A stretch of 45,497 nucleotides of DNA from Microbacterium sp. 18062 (GCF_902706225.1 NZ_CACSKB010000036.1:1-45497), one strand, 5' to 3'. Positions 23,520 to 32,344 are shown, counted from the first letter of the stretch. Numbers and translations are program-made. Notes: generated from the letters alone by a model not told the origin.

Positions 23520-24314
23520 TCAGCCGGCCCATCCTCGAACACGTCGGATGGTGGCGGTCTTGGGGTAGGTGCCGGTGGGCGGTCCGATCTCGAAGAGATC
23601 GATCATGAGGAAGAGCGGGTAGTCCGGCGCTTGCGGGATGCGCCGAAGCAGGAGTCCCTCGCAACCGATGACGGTTTCTCCGTCGCCCCAGATGACGGTC
23701 CAGGTGTGTGATTCGGCGGCGTCGAGAGGCACCGACAACTCGACCATGTCCGTGGTCGTGCGCGGATCGTGGTGAGCCTTCACGCCCGTGCGTGCGTGCG
23801 TCGTCTCGCCGATCGCCTCCGCGTCGATCTCGAAGATGCAGATCTCACCCGAGTCGTCGGCGGAGAGATGCTCCGTCCCGACGAGCCAGCCGGCGGTCAT
23901 GCAGCTCTCGTCCCGGCTGGCCGAGAGCGTGATCTCGATCCGGCCGCGCGAGGGGGCGAAGAGCAGTCGTTGCGGGGTCTCGGCGCGGACGAGGAGCCGG
24001 TCGTCGCGATGGCGATGTGTTCCGCGCCGGGAACCGAGGGGACCCGAGAAGGTGCCGGTCTGCAGGTTCGAGACGCGCAACGGAGCATCCTCGGGGCGCC
24101 AGTCGGGCTGATCCGCGTCGATCTGCAACTGGATTCCCGCGGCGACAAGGCGATAGCGGGCTTCGGCGCGCTCGGGGGTCGTCCAGTGCGGGAGATAGCT
24201 CGGCACCCACCGCTCGGGACTCAGCCCCTCGGAGAAGTCCTCGTCGAGATCCGGGATGCGAGTCGGCGGTGGTGGAATCACCTCGCGCGCGGACGCCATG
24301 ACCCATGGTCGCAC
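23520..24314 (-). CDS. GH16-like concanavalin-fold protein
   Basis: A 264-residue protein of the family-16 glycoside hydrolase/laminin-G jelly-roll type. The catalytic signature E-x-D-x-E is seen as Glu162-Ile-Asp164-Ala-Glu166 in CIFEIDAEAIG. The N-terminal part (DEDFSEGLSPERWVPSYLPHW) and the closing strand TATIRRVRGW also fit. No signal peptide is apparent, so it is probably cytoplasmic, unusual for a GH16 enzyme. Start choice: GTG 24314 with GGGGATGAG upstream, or ATG 24299. It lies between two LysR genes and is not obviously part of the aromatic pathway. It might release a glycosidic portion of the substrate (speculative). Confidence 0.7.
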   Translation of the reverse strand: MRPWVMASAREVIPPPPTRIPDLDEDFSEGLSPERWVPSYLPHWTTPERAEARYRLVAAGIQLQIDADQPDWRPEDAPLRVSNLQTGTFSGPLGSRRGTHRHRDDRLLVRAETPQRLLFAPSRGRIEITLSASRDESCMTAGWLVGTEHLSADDSGEICIFEIDAEAIGETTHARTGVKAHHDPRTTTDMVELSVPLDAAESHTWTVIWGDGETVIGCEGLLLRRIPQAPDYPLFLMIDLFEIGPPTGTYPKTATIRRVRGWAG

Positions 24315-24440
24315 GTGCTCTCATCCCCGCCCAGCCGCAGGCGCCCCAGCTTCCCCGTGCTCGCAGCGAAAGTGCGGTTCACCTGTCGCTTCCGGTCGGT
24401 GAGATCGGCGGGACGCGACAGGTCAGCCGGGGCACCGCGC

Positions 24441-24499
24441 CCCTTCGTCTCGACGCTGCGCTCCTCGCTCACGGACCGAACCCGGAGACTCTCGCATCA
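24441..24499 (-). repeat. Dispersed CTTCGTCTCG repeat, copy 3
   Basis: CCCTTCGTCTCGACGCTGCG onward to GGAGACTCTCGCATCA. It is related to 6905-6964 and 8259-8318, and again its end coincides with a minus-strand stop codon (LysR 3, 24497-24499). Confidence 0.55.
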
Positions 24500-25417
24500 G
24501 GCGGGCCCGGCGAGCTCGGCCCCGAGCTCTTCGACCAGCCGCTCGCGGAACCAGGTGTGCACCGGGTCCGAGTCGTGGCTGGTGTGCCACCAGAGGTTCA
24601 GCGCGATCCCGACCGACCCGAACGGGGCGTCGACGCCGACCGTGCCGGTCAGCGGGCCGAGCCGTTCGGCGAGCGCGCGCGGCACGACGGCGACCAGGTC
24701 CGTCCCCGCGACGACCGATGGCAGCGGAAGGAAGGACGAGGTCGTCACGCGCGGCTCCCGCCGGTCGATGCCGAGCTCCCGCAGCCGGCGGTCGGCCGGG
24801 GTGAAGTGCAGGCGACCGAACTGGGCGACCGCCTGCGGCAGCGCGACGAAGTCGTCGAACGAGAGCGCGCCGTCGCGCAGCGCCGGGTTGTCCGCATCCA
24901 GCAGGCACACGTACTCGTCCTCCAGGAGCGGCAGATGCGGGCCGTCGATCCCGATGCCCGGGACGCCGATGACGAAGTCGTGCGTGACGAGATCCCGTTC
25001 GCTCTCCATCGGCCGCTCCGGCAGCGGGAGCAGATCGAGCTGGATGCCGGGCGCCTCGGCGAGGATGCCGGCCAGTGCGCCGCGCAGCCGCATGATGCCG
25101 TAGTCGGTCACCATGAGCGTGAGGGTGCGCCGAGCGGTCCGGGGGTCCGGATGCGGCTCGTTCGACAGCACCCGCTCGAGGAGGGGGACCGTGGCCTGCA
25201 CCTGCGGCAGCAGCAGCCGCGCGAACGGGGTGAGCTCGTAGTCGCGACCCACGCGGACGAGCAGCTCGTCGTCGAAGACGGCCCGCAGGCGGGACAGGGC
25301 GGAGCTCATCGACGACTGTCCCAGCTGCACCCGTTGGCCGGCGCGGGTGACGTTGGCCTCCTCGAGGAGCGCCCGCAGGGGGATGAGCAGGTTGAGGTCG
25401 TAACCGCCGTTGGTCAT
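24497..25417 (-). CDS. LysR-family regulator 3
   Basis: A 306-residue LysR regulator, paralogous to LysR 1. Both have DLNLL--LRALLEEANVTRAG at the start and DELLVRVGRDYELTP before the linker. The effector domain starts around residue 95. The ATG at 25417 has no ribosome site within 15 bases, so the mRNA may be leaderless, common in actinobacteria. No GAT-N7-ATC box is seen in its 46-bp upstream gap. It runs toward the GH16-like gene on the same strand. Confidence 0.88.
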   Translation of the reverse strand: MTNGGYDLNLLIPLRALLEEANVTRAGQRVQLGQSSMSSALSRLRAVFDDELLVRVGRDYELTPFARLLLPQVQATVPLLERVLSNEPHPDPRTARRTLTLMVTDYGIMRLRGALAGILAEAPGIQLDLLPLPERPMESERDLVTHDFVIGVPGIGIDGPHLPLLEDEYVCLLDADNPALRDGALSFDDFVALPQAVAQFGRLHFTPADRRLRELGIDRREPRVTTSSFLPLPSVVAGTDLVAVVPRALAERLGPLTGTVGVDAPFGSVGIALNLWWHTSHDSDPVHTWFRERLVEELGAELAGPA

Positions 25418-25463
25418 GGCCGAATGCTACCGAGCGCGCGGGCCATCGGCAGGGCCCGGTGCG

Positions 25464-26384
25464 CTACGTCCGGTCGTGCCACGGGGAGCGGCCGCCGGCC
25501 GCGGTCAGGCAGTTGAACATGTGCAGGCCCTGCAGCATCCCCGAGTGCAGGCGCAGCACGTGCGTCGAGACCGCCGTCGCCGGCAGCTCCTCGACGACCC
25601 GGCGTCCCCGTGCCCAGTCGCCGCGCAGCGTCCGGCGGTGCTGCTCGATCATGGCGGCGGGGACGAAGCAGGACTCGTTCGCATCGCGCACGACGTAGGG
25701 CGAGGTGAAGCCGGGCACCAGCCCGGTGACGACGACGATGCCCTGCTCCTCGTCGATCGCGACGATGCGCGCGTCGGGGTCGTAGGGGCGCACGGGCATC
25801 AGGCCCGCCTTCATCGACGTCTTCTCGCGGTCGGTGCCGCCGTGCAGCTCCCCGGTCATGAGGAGGTCGATGTAGTCGGGGTCCTCCAGGACGACTCCGC
25901 CGAGCTCCATCAGGAGGCAGTCGTCGGAGGGCTCGGGCCCCGTGAGCGAGTCGTCGAAGACCGCCCGGCCGAGCCGTTCGAGCTCGTCGCGGGTCGCGCG
26001 CCCGCCGGCCGGGATCTCGCTCGTCCAGCCGGCCGGATACGTGCCGATCTCCTCGGCGAGCATCACGAAGCCGCCGTCGGCGCGTGCGCGCACGTGCGAG
26101 AGCTCGGCCTCGCCGACCCGACCGTCCTCGACCTTCAGTCGGGCCCAGAACGTCACCGGCATCCCGCCCTCGTCGAGGCTCGCGGTGACGAACACCTGCC
26201 CGAGGACGGGATCGACCACGTACTGGCCGACGCGGTTGACGCCGGTCACCGTCCGCCAGCTGCTGAGCATGCCCGGAGCGCCCGGCACCGAGTTCACGGT
26301 CACGGCGTAGCGGTCGGCCCACGGGACGATGCCGGGGTCGCGCTCCACCATGGACTCCAGCAGCAGGTCGGCGAGTTCGCGCAC
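25464..26384 (-). CDS. DUF8021-like protein of unknown function
   Basis: A 306-residue protein. The first half resembles the DUF8021 pattern: RELADLLLESMVERDP, then GMLSSWRTVTGVNRVGQYVVDP, then FWARLKVEDGRVGEAELSHVR. That suggests an NTF2/SnoaL-like domain that binds a hydrophobic ligand. The second half, with GLMPVRPYDPDARIVAIDEE and VVTGLVPGF, is unassigned. No signal peptide. The GTG at 26384 has AAAGGACG about 7 bases upstream. It is divergent from the TetR gene at 26549 over a perfect palindromic operator. The family link is from memory and moderate. Confidence 0.6.
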   Translation of the reverse strand: MRELADLLLESMVERDPGIVPWADRYAVTVNSVPGAPGMLSSWRTVTGVNRVGQYVVDPVLGQVFVTASLDEGGMPVTFWARLKVEDGRVGEAELSHVRARADGGFVMLAEEIGTYPAGWTSEIPAGGRATRDELERLGRAVFDDSLTGPEPSDDCLLMELGGVVLEDPDYIDLLMTGELHGGTDREKTSMKAGLMPVRPYDPDARIVAIDEEQGIVVVTGLVPGFTSPYVVRDANESCFVPAAMIEQHRRTLRGDWARGRRVVEELPATAVSTHVLRLHSGMLQGLHMFNCLTAAGGRSPWHDRT

Positions 26385-26458
26385 GGCGACGTCCTTTCTC
26401 GGGGGCGGGATGCGGCGGTGCCGGCATCCCGGGGGCGTGTTCCACCCTTGCCGATCAC

Positions 26459-26484
26459 CGAATCAGAATCAATATTCTGATTCG
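26459..26484. promoter_or_regulatory. Perfect TetR-type operator between DUF8021-like and TetR genes
   Basis: CGAATCAGAAT (26459-26469) and ATTCTGATTCG (26474-26484) are perfect 11-bp inverted arms with CAAT between. It is AT-rich against a GC-rich background and lies midway between the two divergent starts. An identical 11-bp arm recurs at 32423-32433. Confidence 0.75.
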
Positions 26485-26548
26485 TGATATCTCGCTCGCT
26501 GATACCCGGAGCCGTGCCGCAGGCGCGATCGGCTGAGAGACTGGTCGG

Positions 26549-27205
26549 GTGATGACACAGGTGCCCGGTCTCCGCCCTCCCGTGCAGGAGCGGTCGCGTC
26601 GAAGCCTCGAACGCATCCTCAACGCGGGCGCCGACGTGCTCAGCGAACGGGGCTACGAGGGCTTCTCCATCGCGGAGGTGTGCCAGCGGGCACAGATCTC
26701 CTCCGGCGCGCTCTATTCCCGGTTCGACGGCAAGGACTCGCTCATCCTCGGCATCCACACGCATGTGCTCGGGCGCATCGACGCCGACGCCCGCGAGATG
26801 TACCAGCCGGGGCCGCAGTGGGACGGCCTCTCGGTGACGCAGACGATCGAGCTCGCGGTGCGACTGCTCGTCGACCACTTCACGAAGCACGCCGCCATCC
26901 TCGGGGTGTTCATCATCATGACCGCGAACGACTCGAGACTGCGCCAGAACACGGCCGAGCCCGCCCAGGCGATCAGCGGCGCGTTCCGCGACCGCCTGCT
27001 GGCGCACTCCGCCGAGTTCCCCCATCCCGATCCGGCGGCCGCGGTCGACGCGATCTTCTCGCTCGCGTTCGAGTCTCTGGCCCATCACGTCGCGTTCGGC
27101 GGGGAGTTCTGGAACCAGCCGCCCCATCCGATGGCCGAGATCGCCCATCTGCTCCCGCGTCTGGCCCGGTTGCACCTGCTCACCCCGCCGGACCCCGCCG
27201 CCTGA
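26549..27205 (+). CDS. TetR/AcrR-family regulator 1
   Basis: A 218-residue TetR-type repressor. The N-terminal DNA-binding domain (residues 14-62) includes FSIAEVCQRAQISSGALYSRFDGKDSLI. The C-terminal ligand domain is mostly helical. Adjacent GTG (26549) and ATG (26552) codons are both possible starts. It is divergent from the DUF8021-like gene and sits beside the peptide-type ABC transporter genes, whose promoter contains one arm of the same operator. It probably represses both units until a transported compound or its derivative binds. Confidence 0.9.
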   Translation: MMTQVPGLRPPVQERSRRSLERILNAGADVLSERGYEGFSIAEVCQRAQISSGALYSRFDGKDSLILGIHTHVLGRIDADAREMYQPGPQWDGLSVTQTIELAVRLLVDHFTKHAAILGVFIIMTANDSRLRQNTAEPAQAISGAFRDRLLAHSAEFPHPDPAAAVDAIFSLAFESLAHHVAFGGEFWNQPPHPMAEIAHLLPRLARLHLLTPPDPAA

Positions 27206-27252
27206 GTCGCGCTCCCGCCCGCCGCCGGCACCGTCGCGGGCCCCGCACCTGG

Positions 27253-28080
27253 TCAGGCGGGCAGCCCGCGCGCGAGCCTGCGGGCGCGCTGGACCACCGG
27301 GTCCGGCACCGGGGAGGCGGCGAGCAGCTCCCGGGTGTAGGGGTCCTCCGGCGCCGAGGTGATCCGGTCGCCGTCTCCCGACTCCACGAGGCGCCCGTGG
27401 CGCAGCACCGCGACCCGGTGGCAGAGATGGCGCACCACGGCGAGGTCGTGCGAGATGAACAGGTAGGCGACGCCGGTGTCGGCCTGCAGCTCCAGGAGCA
27501 GCTCGATGATGCGCGCCTGGGTGGTCAGATCCAGTGCCGACAGGGCCTCGTCGCAGATGATCAGGCGCGGTCCCCGGATGAGGGCACGGGCGATCGCGAC
27601 GCGCTGGCGCTGTCCGCCGGAGAACTCGTGCGCGTACCGGTTGATGGCGTCGGCGGGCAGATGCACGCGGTCGAGGGCCGCCAGCACGACCGAGCGCACC
27701 GCGGCGGACGACGCCCGAGTCAGCAGCAGCGGCTCGCCGAGGATGTCGCCGATCCTCAGCGCCGGGTTGAGCGAGCCGTAGGGGTCCTGGAACACGACCT
27801 GCGTCTCGCTGGCCAGCGCGCGTCGTTCGCGCTGTCTCAGGCGGGTGATGTCGCGGCCGTCGAGGCGGATGGTGCCGGTGCTCGGCTCGACCAGGCCCAG
27901 CACGGCGCGCCCGAGCGTCGACTTGCCGGAGCCCGACTCCCCGACGAGCCCGACGGCCTCGCCCGCGCGCACGTCGAGCGAGACGTCGTGCAGGGCGGTG
28001 AAGGGCGTGCGGGATCCGCGGACACGGAAGTCGACGCGCAGCTCGCGCACGTCGAGCAGGGGCGAGGGACGGTCGCTCAC
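27253..28080 (-). CDS. Peptide/nickel-type ABC transporter ATPase (DppF/OppF-like)
   Basis: A 275-residue ABC ATPase. Walker A GESGSGKS is at residues 47-54, the signature is FSGGQRQRVAIARAL, and Walker B is LIICDEALSALD. The C-terminal PYTRELL motif is typical of oligopeptide importers. The GTG at 28080 overlaps the stop of the permease-ATPase gene (GTGA) and has AAGGAGG 7 bases upstream. It is the last gene of a four-gene operon: binding protein, permease, permease-ATPase fusion, ATPase. Confidence 0.93.
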   Translation of the reverse strand: MSDRPSPLLDVRELRVDFRVRGSRTPFTALHDVSLDVRAGEAVGLVGESGSGKSTLGRAVLGLVEPSTGTIRLDGRDITRLRQRERRALASETQVVFQDPYGSLNPALRIGDILGEPLLLTRASSAAVRSVVLAALDRVHLPADAINRYAHEFSGGQRQRVAIARALIRGPRLIICDEALSALDLTTQARIIELLLELQADTGVAYLFISHDLAVVRHLCHRVAVLRHGRLVESGDGDRITSAPEDPYTRELLAASPVPDPVVQRARRLARGLPA

Positions 28081-29852
28081 GATCGTCCTCCTTCGCGAGG
28101 GGCGGAGCCGCGAGGGGCGGAGTAGGGCTCGCGCGGTGCGGCGCCGGACAGGGTCGAGTCCAGCAGCGTGCGGGTGTACGCCTGGCGGGGCGCGGCGAAG
28201 ACCTCCTCGACCGTTCCCTGCTCGACGAGGGAGCCATGGCGCAGCACGGCGATCCGGTCGCAGATGTCGGCGGCGACGCCGAGGTCGTGGGTCACCAGCA
28301 GGATGGCGAGGCCCCGGGAGCTCTGCAGCCCGCGCAGCACCTCCAGCACCTCCGCCTGCACGGTGACGTCGAGCGCGGTGGTCGGCTCGTCGGCGACGAG
28401 CAGCACCGGATCCATCGAGAGGGCGCCGGCGATCAGCACGCGCTGGGCCATTCCGCCGGAGATCTCGTGGGGGTACGACCGCATCGCCTTCTCCGGCTCC
28501 CGGATCCTGACGGCCTCGAGCAGCTCGAGGGCGCGGCGCCGGGCGGCCTTCCGCGACAGCCCCCGTACGATGCGCAGCGGCTCGGTGAGCTGGAAGCCGA
28601 TCGTGAACGACGGGTCGAGGTTGGGGATCGGGTCCTGCGGCACGTAGGCGATGCCTCCGGTGAGGACCTTCCGCGCCCGACGCGGGCTGAGTCCCACGAG
28701 CTCCGTGCCGCGGAACAGGATGCTGCCGCTGTCGATCGTCGCCGTCCGCGGCAGCAGTCCCGCGATCGCGAAGGCGATCTGCGATTTGCCGGAGCCGGAC
28801 TCGCCGACGAGCCCGACGACCTGCCCCGCGTGCACGGCGAGGTCGACGCCCTGCACGACGCGGAGGGGCTCGCCGTCCCGGCCGGTGTAGCCGACGCCGA
28901 GGTCGCGGACCTCCAGCAGTGCGGCGCCGGCTCGGCGCGAGGCATCCGCGGCCGGCGTCGCACGGGGCGCGGGCCGCCGTCGGAGGGCGCCGTCGCGCGG
29001 GTCGAGGGAGTCGCGCAGTGCGTTCCCCAGGACGATCAGCGCCGCCGTCATCGCGCCGAGGAACAGGGCCGGCCAGAACATGAGCTGCGGGGCCGAGTAC
29101 ACGAGGGCGAAGCTGTCGGCCAGCATCCCGCCCCAGGTCACGGTGCCCGCGCCGAGGCCGAGGAAGTTCAGCGCCGCCTGCACGCCCACCGCCATGCCGG
29201 CGACCATCATCGCCTGGATGATGAGCGGCGCGCGGACGGCGCGCAGGATGTGCCGTGTGAGGATCCGCGAGTCGGGGAGCCCGGCGACGCGCGCCGCCTC
29301 GACGTAGGGCTCGGCGGCGACGTCGCGCACGGTGGTGCGCACGAGCTGGAAGATCGACGGCGATATCAGCAGGCCGAACGCCGCCATGATCACCAGGATC
29401 GACGGGCCGGTGACCGAGCGCAGCGCCAGCAGCACGACGAGGGAGGGCAGCGCCAGCATCAGCGACGCGGCCCACGAGGCGGCCGCATCGACGACTCCCC
29501 GGTAGTAGCCGGCGAACAGCCCCGCCAGGCCCCCGATCACGAGCGCGATCGCGAGTACGATGGCGGCCCCGGCCAGGGTGAGGCGGCCGCCGTGCAGCAG
29601 CCGCGACCAGATGTCGCGTCCGATGTCGTCGGTGCCGAACGGGTGCGCGGGACTCGGCCCCTGCAGGACGGCGGAGAGGTCCGTGGCGGACGGCGGGATC
29701 GGCGCGAACAGGTCGGCGCCCACCACGAGCACGATCAGCAGCACGACGACCGACGCCGAGACCACGGCGAGGGGATTGCGCAGCAGCGCGGGTGCGAGGG
29801 CGCCGGGCCTGCGCTTGGCCAGCAGGAGCGTCTCGGTGCGGGGCGCGGTCAT
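28077..29852 (-). CDS. Peptide/nickel-type ABC transporter permease-ATPase fusion (DppC-DppD)
   Basis: A 591-residue fusion. Residues 1-285 form a DppC/OppC permease with about six membrane segments and the EAA-loop EPYVEAARVAGLPDSRIL (181-198). After a Pro/Ala/Arg linker (residues 286-310) comes an ABC ATPase with Walker A GESGSGKS (350-357), signature ISGGMAQRVLIAGAL and Walker B LLVADEPTTALD. The signature begins I-S-G-G-M, a mild departure from LSGGQ. Such fusions are known in actinobacteria. The ATG overlaps the upstream permease stop and the stop overlaps the next ATPase start. Confidence 0.92.
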   Translation of the reverse strand: MTAPRTETLLLAKRRPGALAPALLRNPLAVVSASVVVLLIVLVVGADLFAPIPPSATDLSAVLQGPSPAHPFGTDDIGRDIWSRLLHGGRLTLAGAAIVLAIALVIGGLAGLFAGYYRGVVDAAASWAASLMLALPSLVVLLALRSVTGPSILVIMAAFGLLISPSIFQLVRTTVRDVAAEPYVEAARVAGLPDSRILTRHILRAVRAPLIIQAMMVAGMAVGVQAALNFLGLGAGTVTWGGMLADSFALVYSAPQLMFWPALFLGAMTAALIVLGNALRDSLDPRDGALRRRPAPRATPAADASRRAGAALLEVRDLGVGYTGRDGEPLRVVQGVDLAVHAGQVVGLVGESGSGKSQIAFAIAGLLPRTATIDSGSILFRGTELVGLSPRRARKVLTGGIAYVPQDPIPNLDPSFTIGFQLTEPLRIVRGLSRKAARRRALELLEAVRIREPEKAMRSYPHEISGGMAQRVLIAGALSMDPVLLVADEPTTALDVTVQAEVLEVLRGLQSSRGLAILLVTHDLGVAADICDRIAVLRHGSLVEQGTVEEVFAAPRQAYTRTLLDSTLSGAAPREPYSAPRGSAPREGGRS

Positions 29853-30790
29853 CGCATCCTCACCTTCGGGTTGAGCCAGGCGTTGGCCAGGTCGAGCAGG
29901 AGGTTGACGGCGACGACCATCGTCACCATGAGGGTGACCACGCCCATGACGACCGGGATGTCGCCGCTGGCGGTGGACGACACGGCGAGACGGCCGATGC
30001 CGGGCAGGGCGAAGACCTCCTCGACCACGACGGCGCCGGAGAGCATGCCGACGAACTGCAGGGAGAGGACCGTCAGCGCCGGCGGCGCGGCGTTGCGCAG
30101 CAGATGGATGAGGAACAGCCGCCGGGGCGGGAGCGCCCGGCTGCGCAGGGTCCGCACGAACTCCCGGTGGCTCAGATCGATGATGGCGCTGCGCAGCTGC
30201 ATCGCCGAGCCCGAGATCCCGGCGATCGAGATGGCGGCGACCGGGAGCACGAGCGAGGCGGCCCAGCCGGCGAGATCCTGTTCCGGTCGGACGTAGCCGG
30301 TCGCCGGGAGCCAGCGCAGGCCCACCGCGAACACGGTGATCAGGACGAGGGCCACCCAGAACCCGGGCAGAGCGGTGCCGAGCACGGCCACTCCCTGCAG
30401 GAGCCGGTCGAGCCATCCGCGGCGCAGCGCCGCAGTGATGCCGACGGCGACCGCGAGCAGGGCCGAGGCGAGGATCGACAGTGTCACGATCGACAGCGTC
30501 ACCCCGGCCCGCTGCAGGACGGTCTCGGCGACGCCCTGCGAGGTCAGGAACGACGTTCCGAGATCGCCCTGCAGCGCGCGCAGCGCCCACTGGCTGAACT
30601 GGTCCCAGATCGGACGGTCCAGGCCCAGCTCGGTCGTCTTCGCCCGTACCTGCTCCTCGCTCGCGTTCGCGCCCACGATCGTGCGGGCGACGTTCGCGCC
30701 GCTGAGTGCGAGCATCACGAACACGACCGTCACGGTGGCGGCCAGCAGCACGACGCCGGCGGCGATCCGCTTGAGCAGGTAGACGAGCAT
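29849..30790 (-). CDS. Peptide/nickel-type ABC transporter permease (DppB-like)
   Basis: A 313-residue permease that begins MLVYLLKRIAAGVVLLAATV, the usual DppB start, and has about six membrane segments. The EAA-loop region is REFVRTLRSRALPPRRLFLIHLL. It forms the membrane channel with the DppC part of the fusion protein. It follows the binding-protein gene after 27 bp; the ribosome site is modest (AAGGCG). Confidence 0.92.
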   Translation of the reverse strand: MLVYLLKRIAAGVVLLAATVTVVFVMLALSGANVARTIVGANASEEQVRAKTTELGLDRPIWDQFSQWALRALQGDLGTSFLTSQGVAETVLQRAGVTLSIVTLSILASALLAVAVGITAALRRGWLDRLLQGVAVLGTALPGFWVALVLITVFAVGLRWLPATGYVRPEQDLAGWAASLVLPVAAISIAGISGSAMQLRSAIIDLSHREFVRTLRSRALPPRRLFLIHLLRNAAPPALTVLSLQFVGMLSGAVVVEEVFALPGIGRLAVSSTASGDIPVVMGVVTLMVTMVVAVNLLLDLANAWLNPKVRMR

Positions 30791-30817
30791 GGTGACGCCT
30801 TCGGGGGCCGGGAGGAC

Positions 30818-32344
30818 TCACTCCGCCGGCGCGAAGTCGTAGATCGACGGCACCTGGGTCTGCGGCTGCAGCGTGACCTCCACGGCGTCGGTGCTCAGAT
30901 AGACCCCCTGTTCGCGGAAGAACGGCGCTGCCCACGCGTCCTCGACGATGTGCTCGTTGAGCTTCTGGTAGGCGGCGTTCTGGTCGTCCCCGGTCGTGGT
31001 GCGGACGGTGTCGATCAGCGACGCGACGGTGTCGTCCGTCGAGTGGAACGGGTTGAAGGCGGCCGTGGGGAGCACGTACTGCGACAGTGTTTGCCAGGCC
31101 GTCCCCTGGAAGTTGGAGTTGAGCGTGACGGCGTAGCCGCCCGACATCGTCTTGCCGATCATGTCGGGGATGGGCAGCGACTCGAGCGTGACCGTGATCC
31201 CGACGGCCTGCAGCTGCTCGGTGACCGTGGCGAACAGGGACTCGCCGAAGATGGCGCTGAAGTCGGGGAGCGTGATGTCGAACCCGTCGGCGTAGCCGGC
31301 CTCGGCGAGCAGCTCGCGGGCACGGGCGGGGTCGAACGGGTACTCGTCGTCGAGGTCGGCGACGAACGCCTCCGAGTCCTCGCCGAACAGCTGCGAGGTG
31401 ACGACGCCCCGGCCGTCTCGGAGCGCCGTCAGCAGCGCGTCGCCGTCGATCGCGTGGTTGATCGCCCGGCGTACCCGCGCGTCGCCGAGCGCGGGGACCA
31501 GGGCGCCCTCGCGGTCGAAGATCACGAGCCCCGTGAAGTTCAGCAGCTGGGTCTGCACGGTGAGCCCCGCCGACTCCGCGGCGGCGATCTGCGGGATCTC
31601 GGCCATCGTGGCCTGCACCTGGCCGGACTGGATGGCGTTCATCCGGGCGGTCACGTCCTCGAGCGTCTTGATGACGATCGTGTCGTACGGGACGAGCTCC
31701 GGATCCCAGTAGTCCGGGTTGGCCGTGTACGTATAGGTGTCGCCGGTCGTGGTGCTCGCGGTGTCCAGGACGAAGGGCCCGGTTCCGACCGGTGCCGTCG
31801 ACAGCGTGTCGGAGTCGAGGGCCTCGGGGCTCACGATGGATCCGGCCGTGCCGGCCAGCGCATCGAGGAGCCCCGGGTCGGGCTCGGTCAGATGGACCTC
31901 GACGGTGTCCGCGTCGACCGCCGTGACGGTGTCGACGCTGGCGAGGGAGGCGGACTGAGGGCCGTTGGCGTCGCGGGTGCGCACGAGGTTCGCGACGACC
32001 GCGTCGGCGTCGAAGTCGGTGCCGTCCGTGAAGGCCACCCCCGTCCGCAGCTCGAGCGAGAGCGTCGTGAGAGCGTCGTCGTACGTCCACTCGGTGGCGA
32101 GCATGGGCACGAGCTCGAGATCGGGTGTGCGGCGCAGCAGGGTGTCGTAGACGGGCTGGAGGTACTGGTCGAGGCTCCCGGTGGTGACCTGCGCCGGGTC
32201 GAAGGTCGCCAGGGTCGAGGGGTTGGCGATCGTCAGGGTGCCCGTCGTCGAGTCGCCCGACGGCGAACCCGAGCAGCCGCTCAGTGCGAGGGCTGCGGAG
32301 ATGAGTGTGGCGGTCCCGGCCAGGGCGGGGGTGCGAGTGGACAT
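30818..32344 (-). CDS. Peptide/opine/nickel-type ABC transporter substrate-binding lipoprotein
   Basis: A 508-residue SBP_bac_5-family protein. The lipoprotein signal ends at LSGC, with the lipidated Cys24. Family landmarks are ATFDPAQVTTGSLDQYLQPVYDTLLRRTPDLELVP, LATEWTYDD and DARVRRAINHAIDGDALL. It captures the substrate outside the membrane. Members bind peptides, glycosides, opines or aromatic conjugates; nothing in the sequence fixes the ligand. The promoter region carries one arm of the TetR 1 operator. It is first in the operon. Confidence 0.92.
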   Translation of the reverse strand: MSTRTPALAGTATLISAALALSGCSGSPSGDSTTGTLTIANPSTLATFDPAQVTTGSLDQYLQPVYDTLLRRTPDLELVPMLATEWTYDDALTTLSLELRTGVAFTDGTDFDADAVVANLVRTRDANGPQSASLASVDTVTAVDADTVEVHLTEPDPGLLDALAGTAGSIVSPEALDSDTLSTAPVGTGPFVLDTASTTTGDTYTYTANPDYWDPELVPYDTIVIKTLEDVTARMNAIQSGQVQATMAEIPQIAAAESAGLTVQTQLLNFTGLVIFDREGALVPALGDARVRRAINHAIDGDALLTALRDGRGVVTSQLFGEDSEAFVADLDDEYPFDPARARELLAEAGYADGFDITLPDFSAIFGESLFATVTEQLQAVGITVTLESLPIPDMIGKTMSGGYAVTLNSNFQGTAWQTLSQYVLPTAAFNPFHSTDDTVASLIDTVRTTTGDDQNAAYQKLNEHIVEDAWAAPFFREQGVYLSTDAVEVTLQPQTQVPSIYDFAPAE

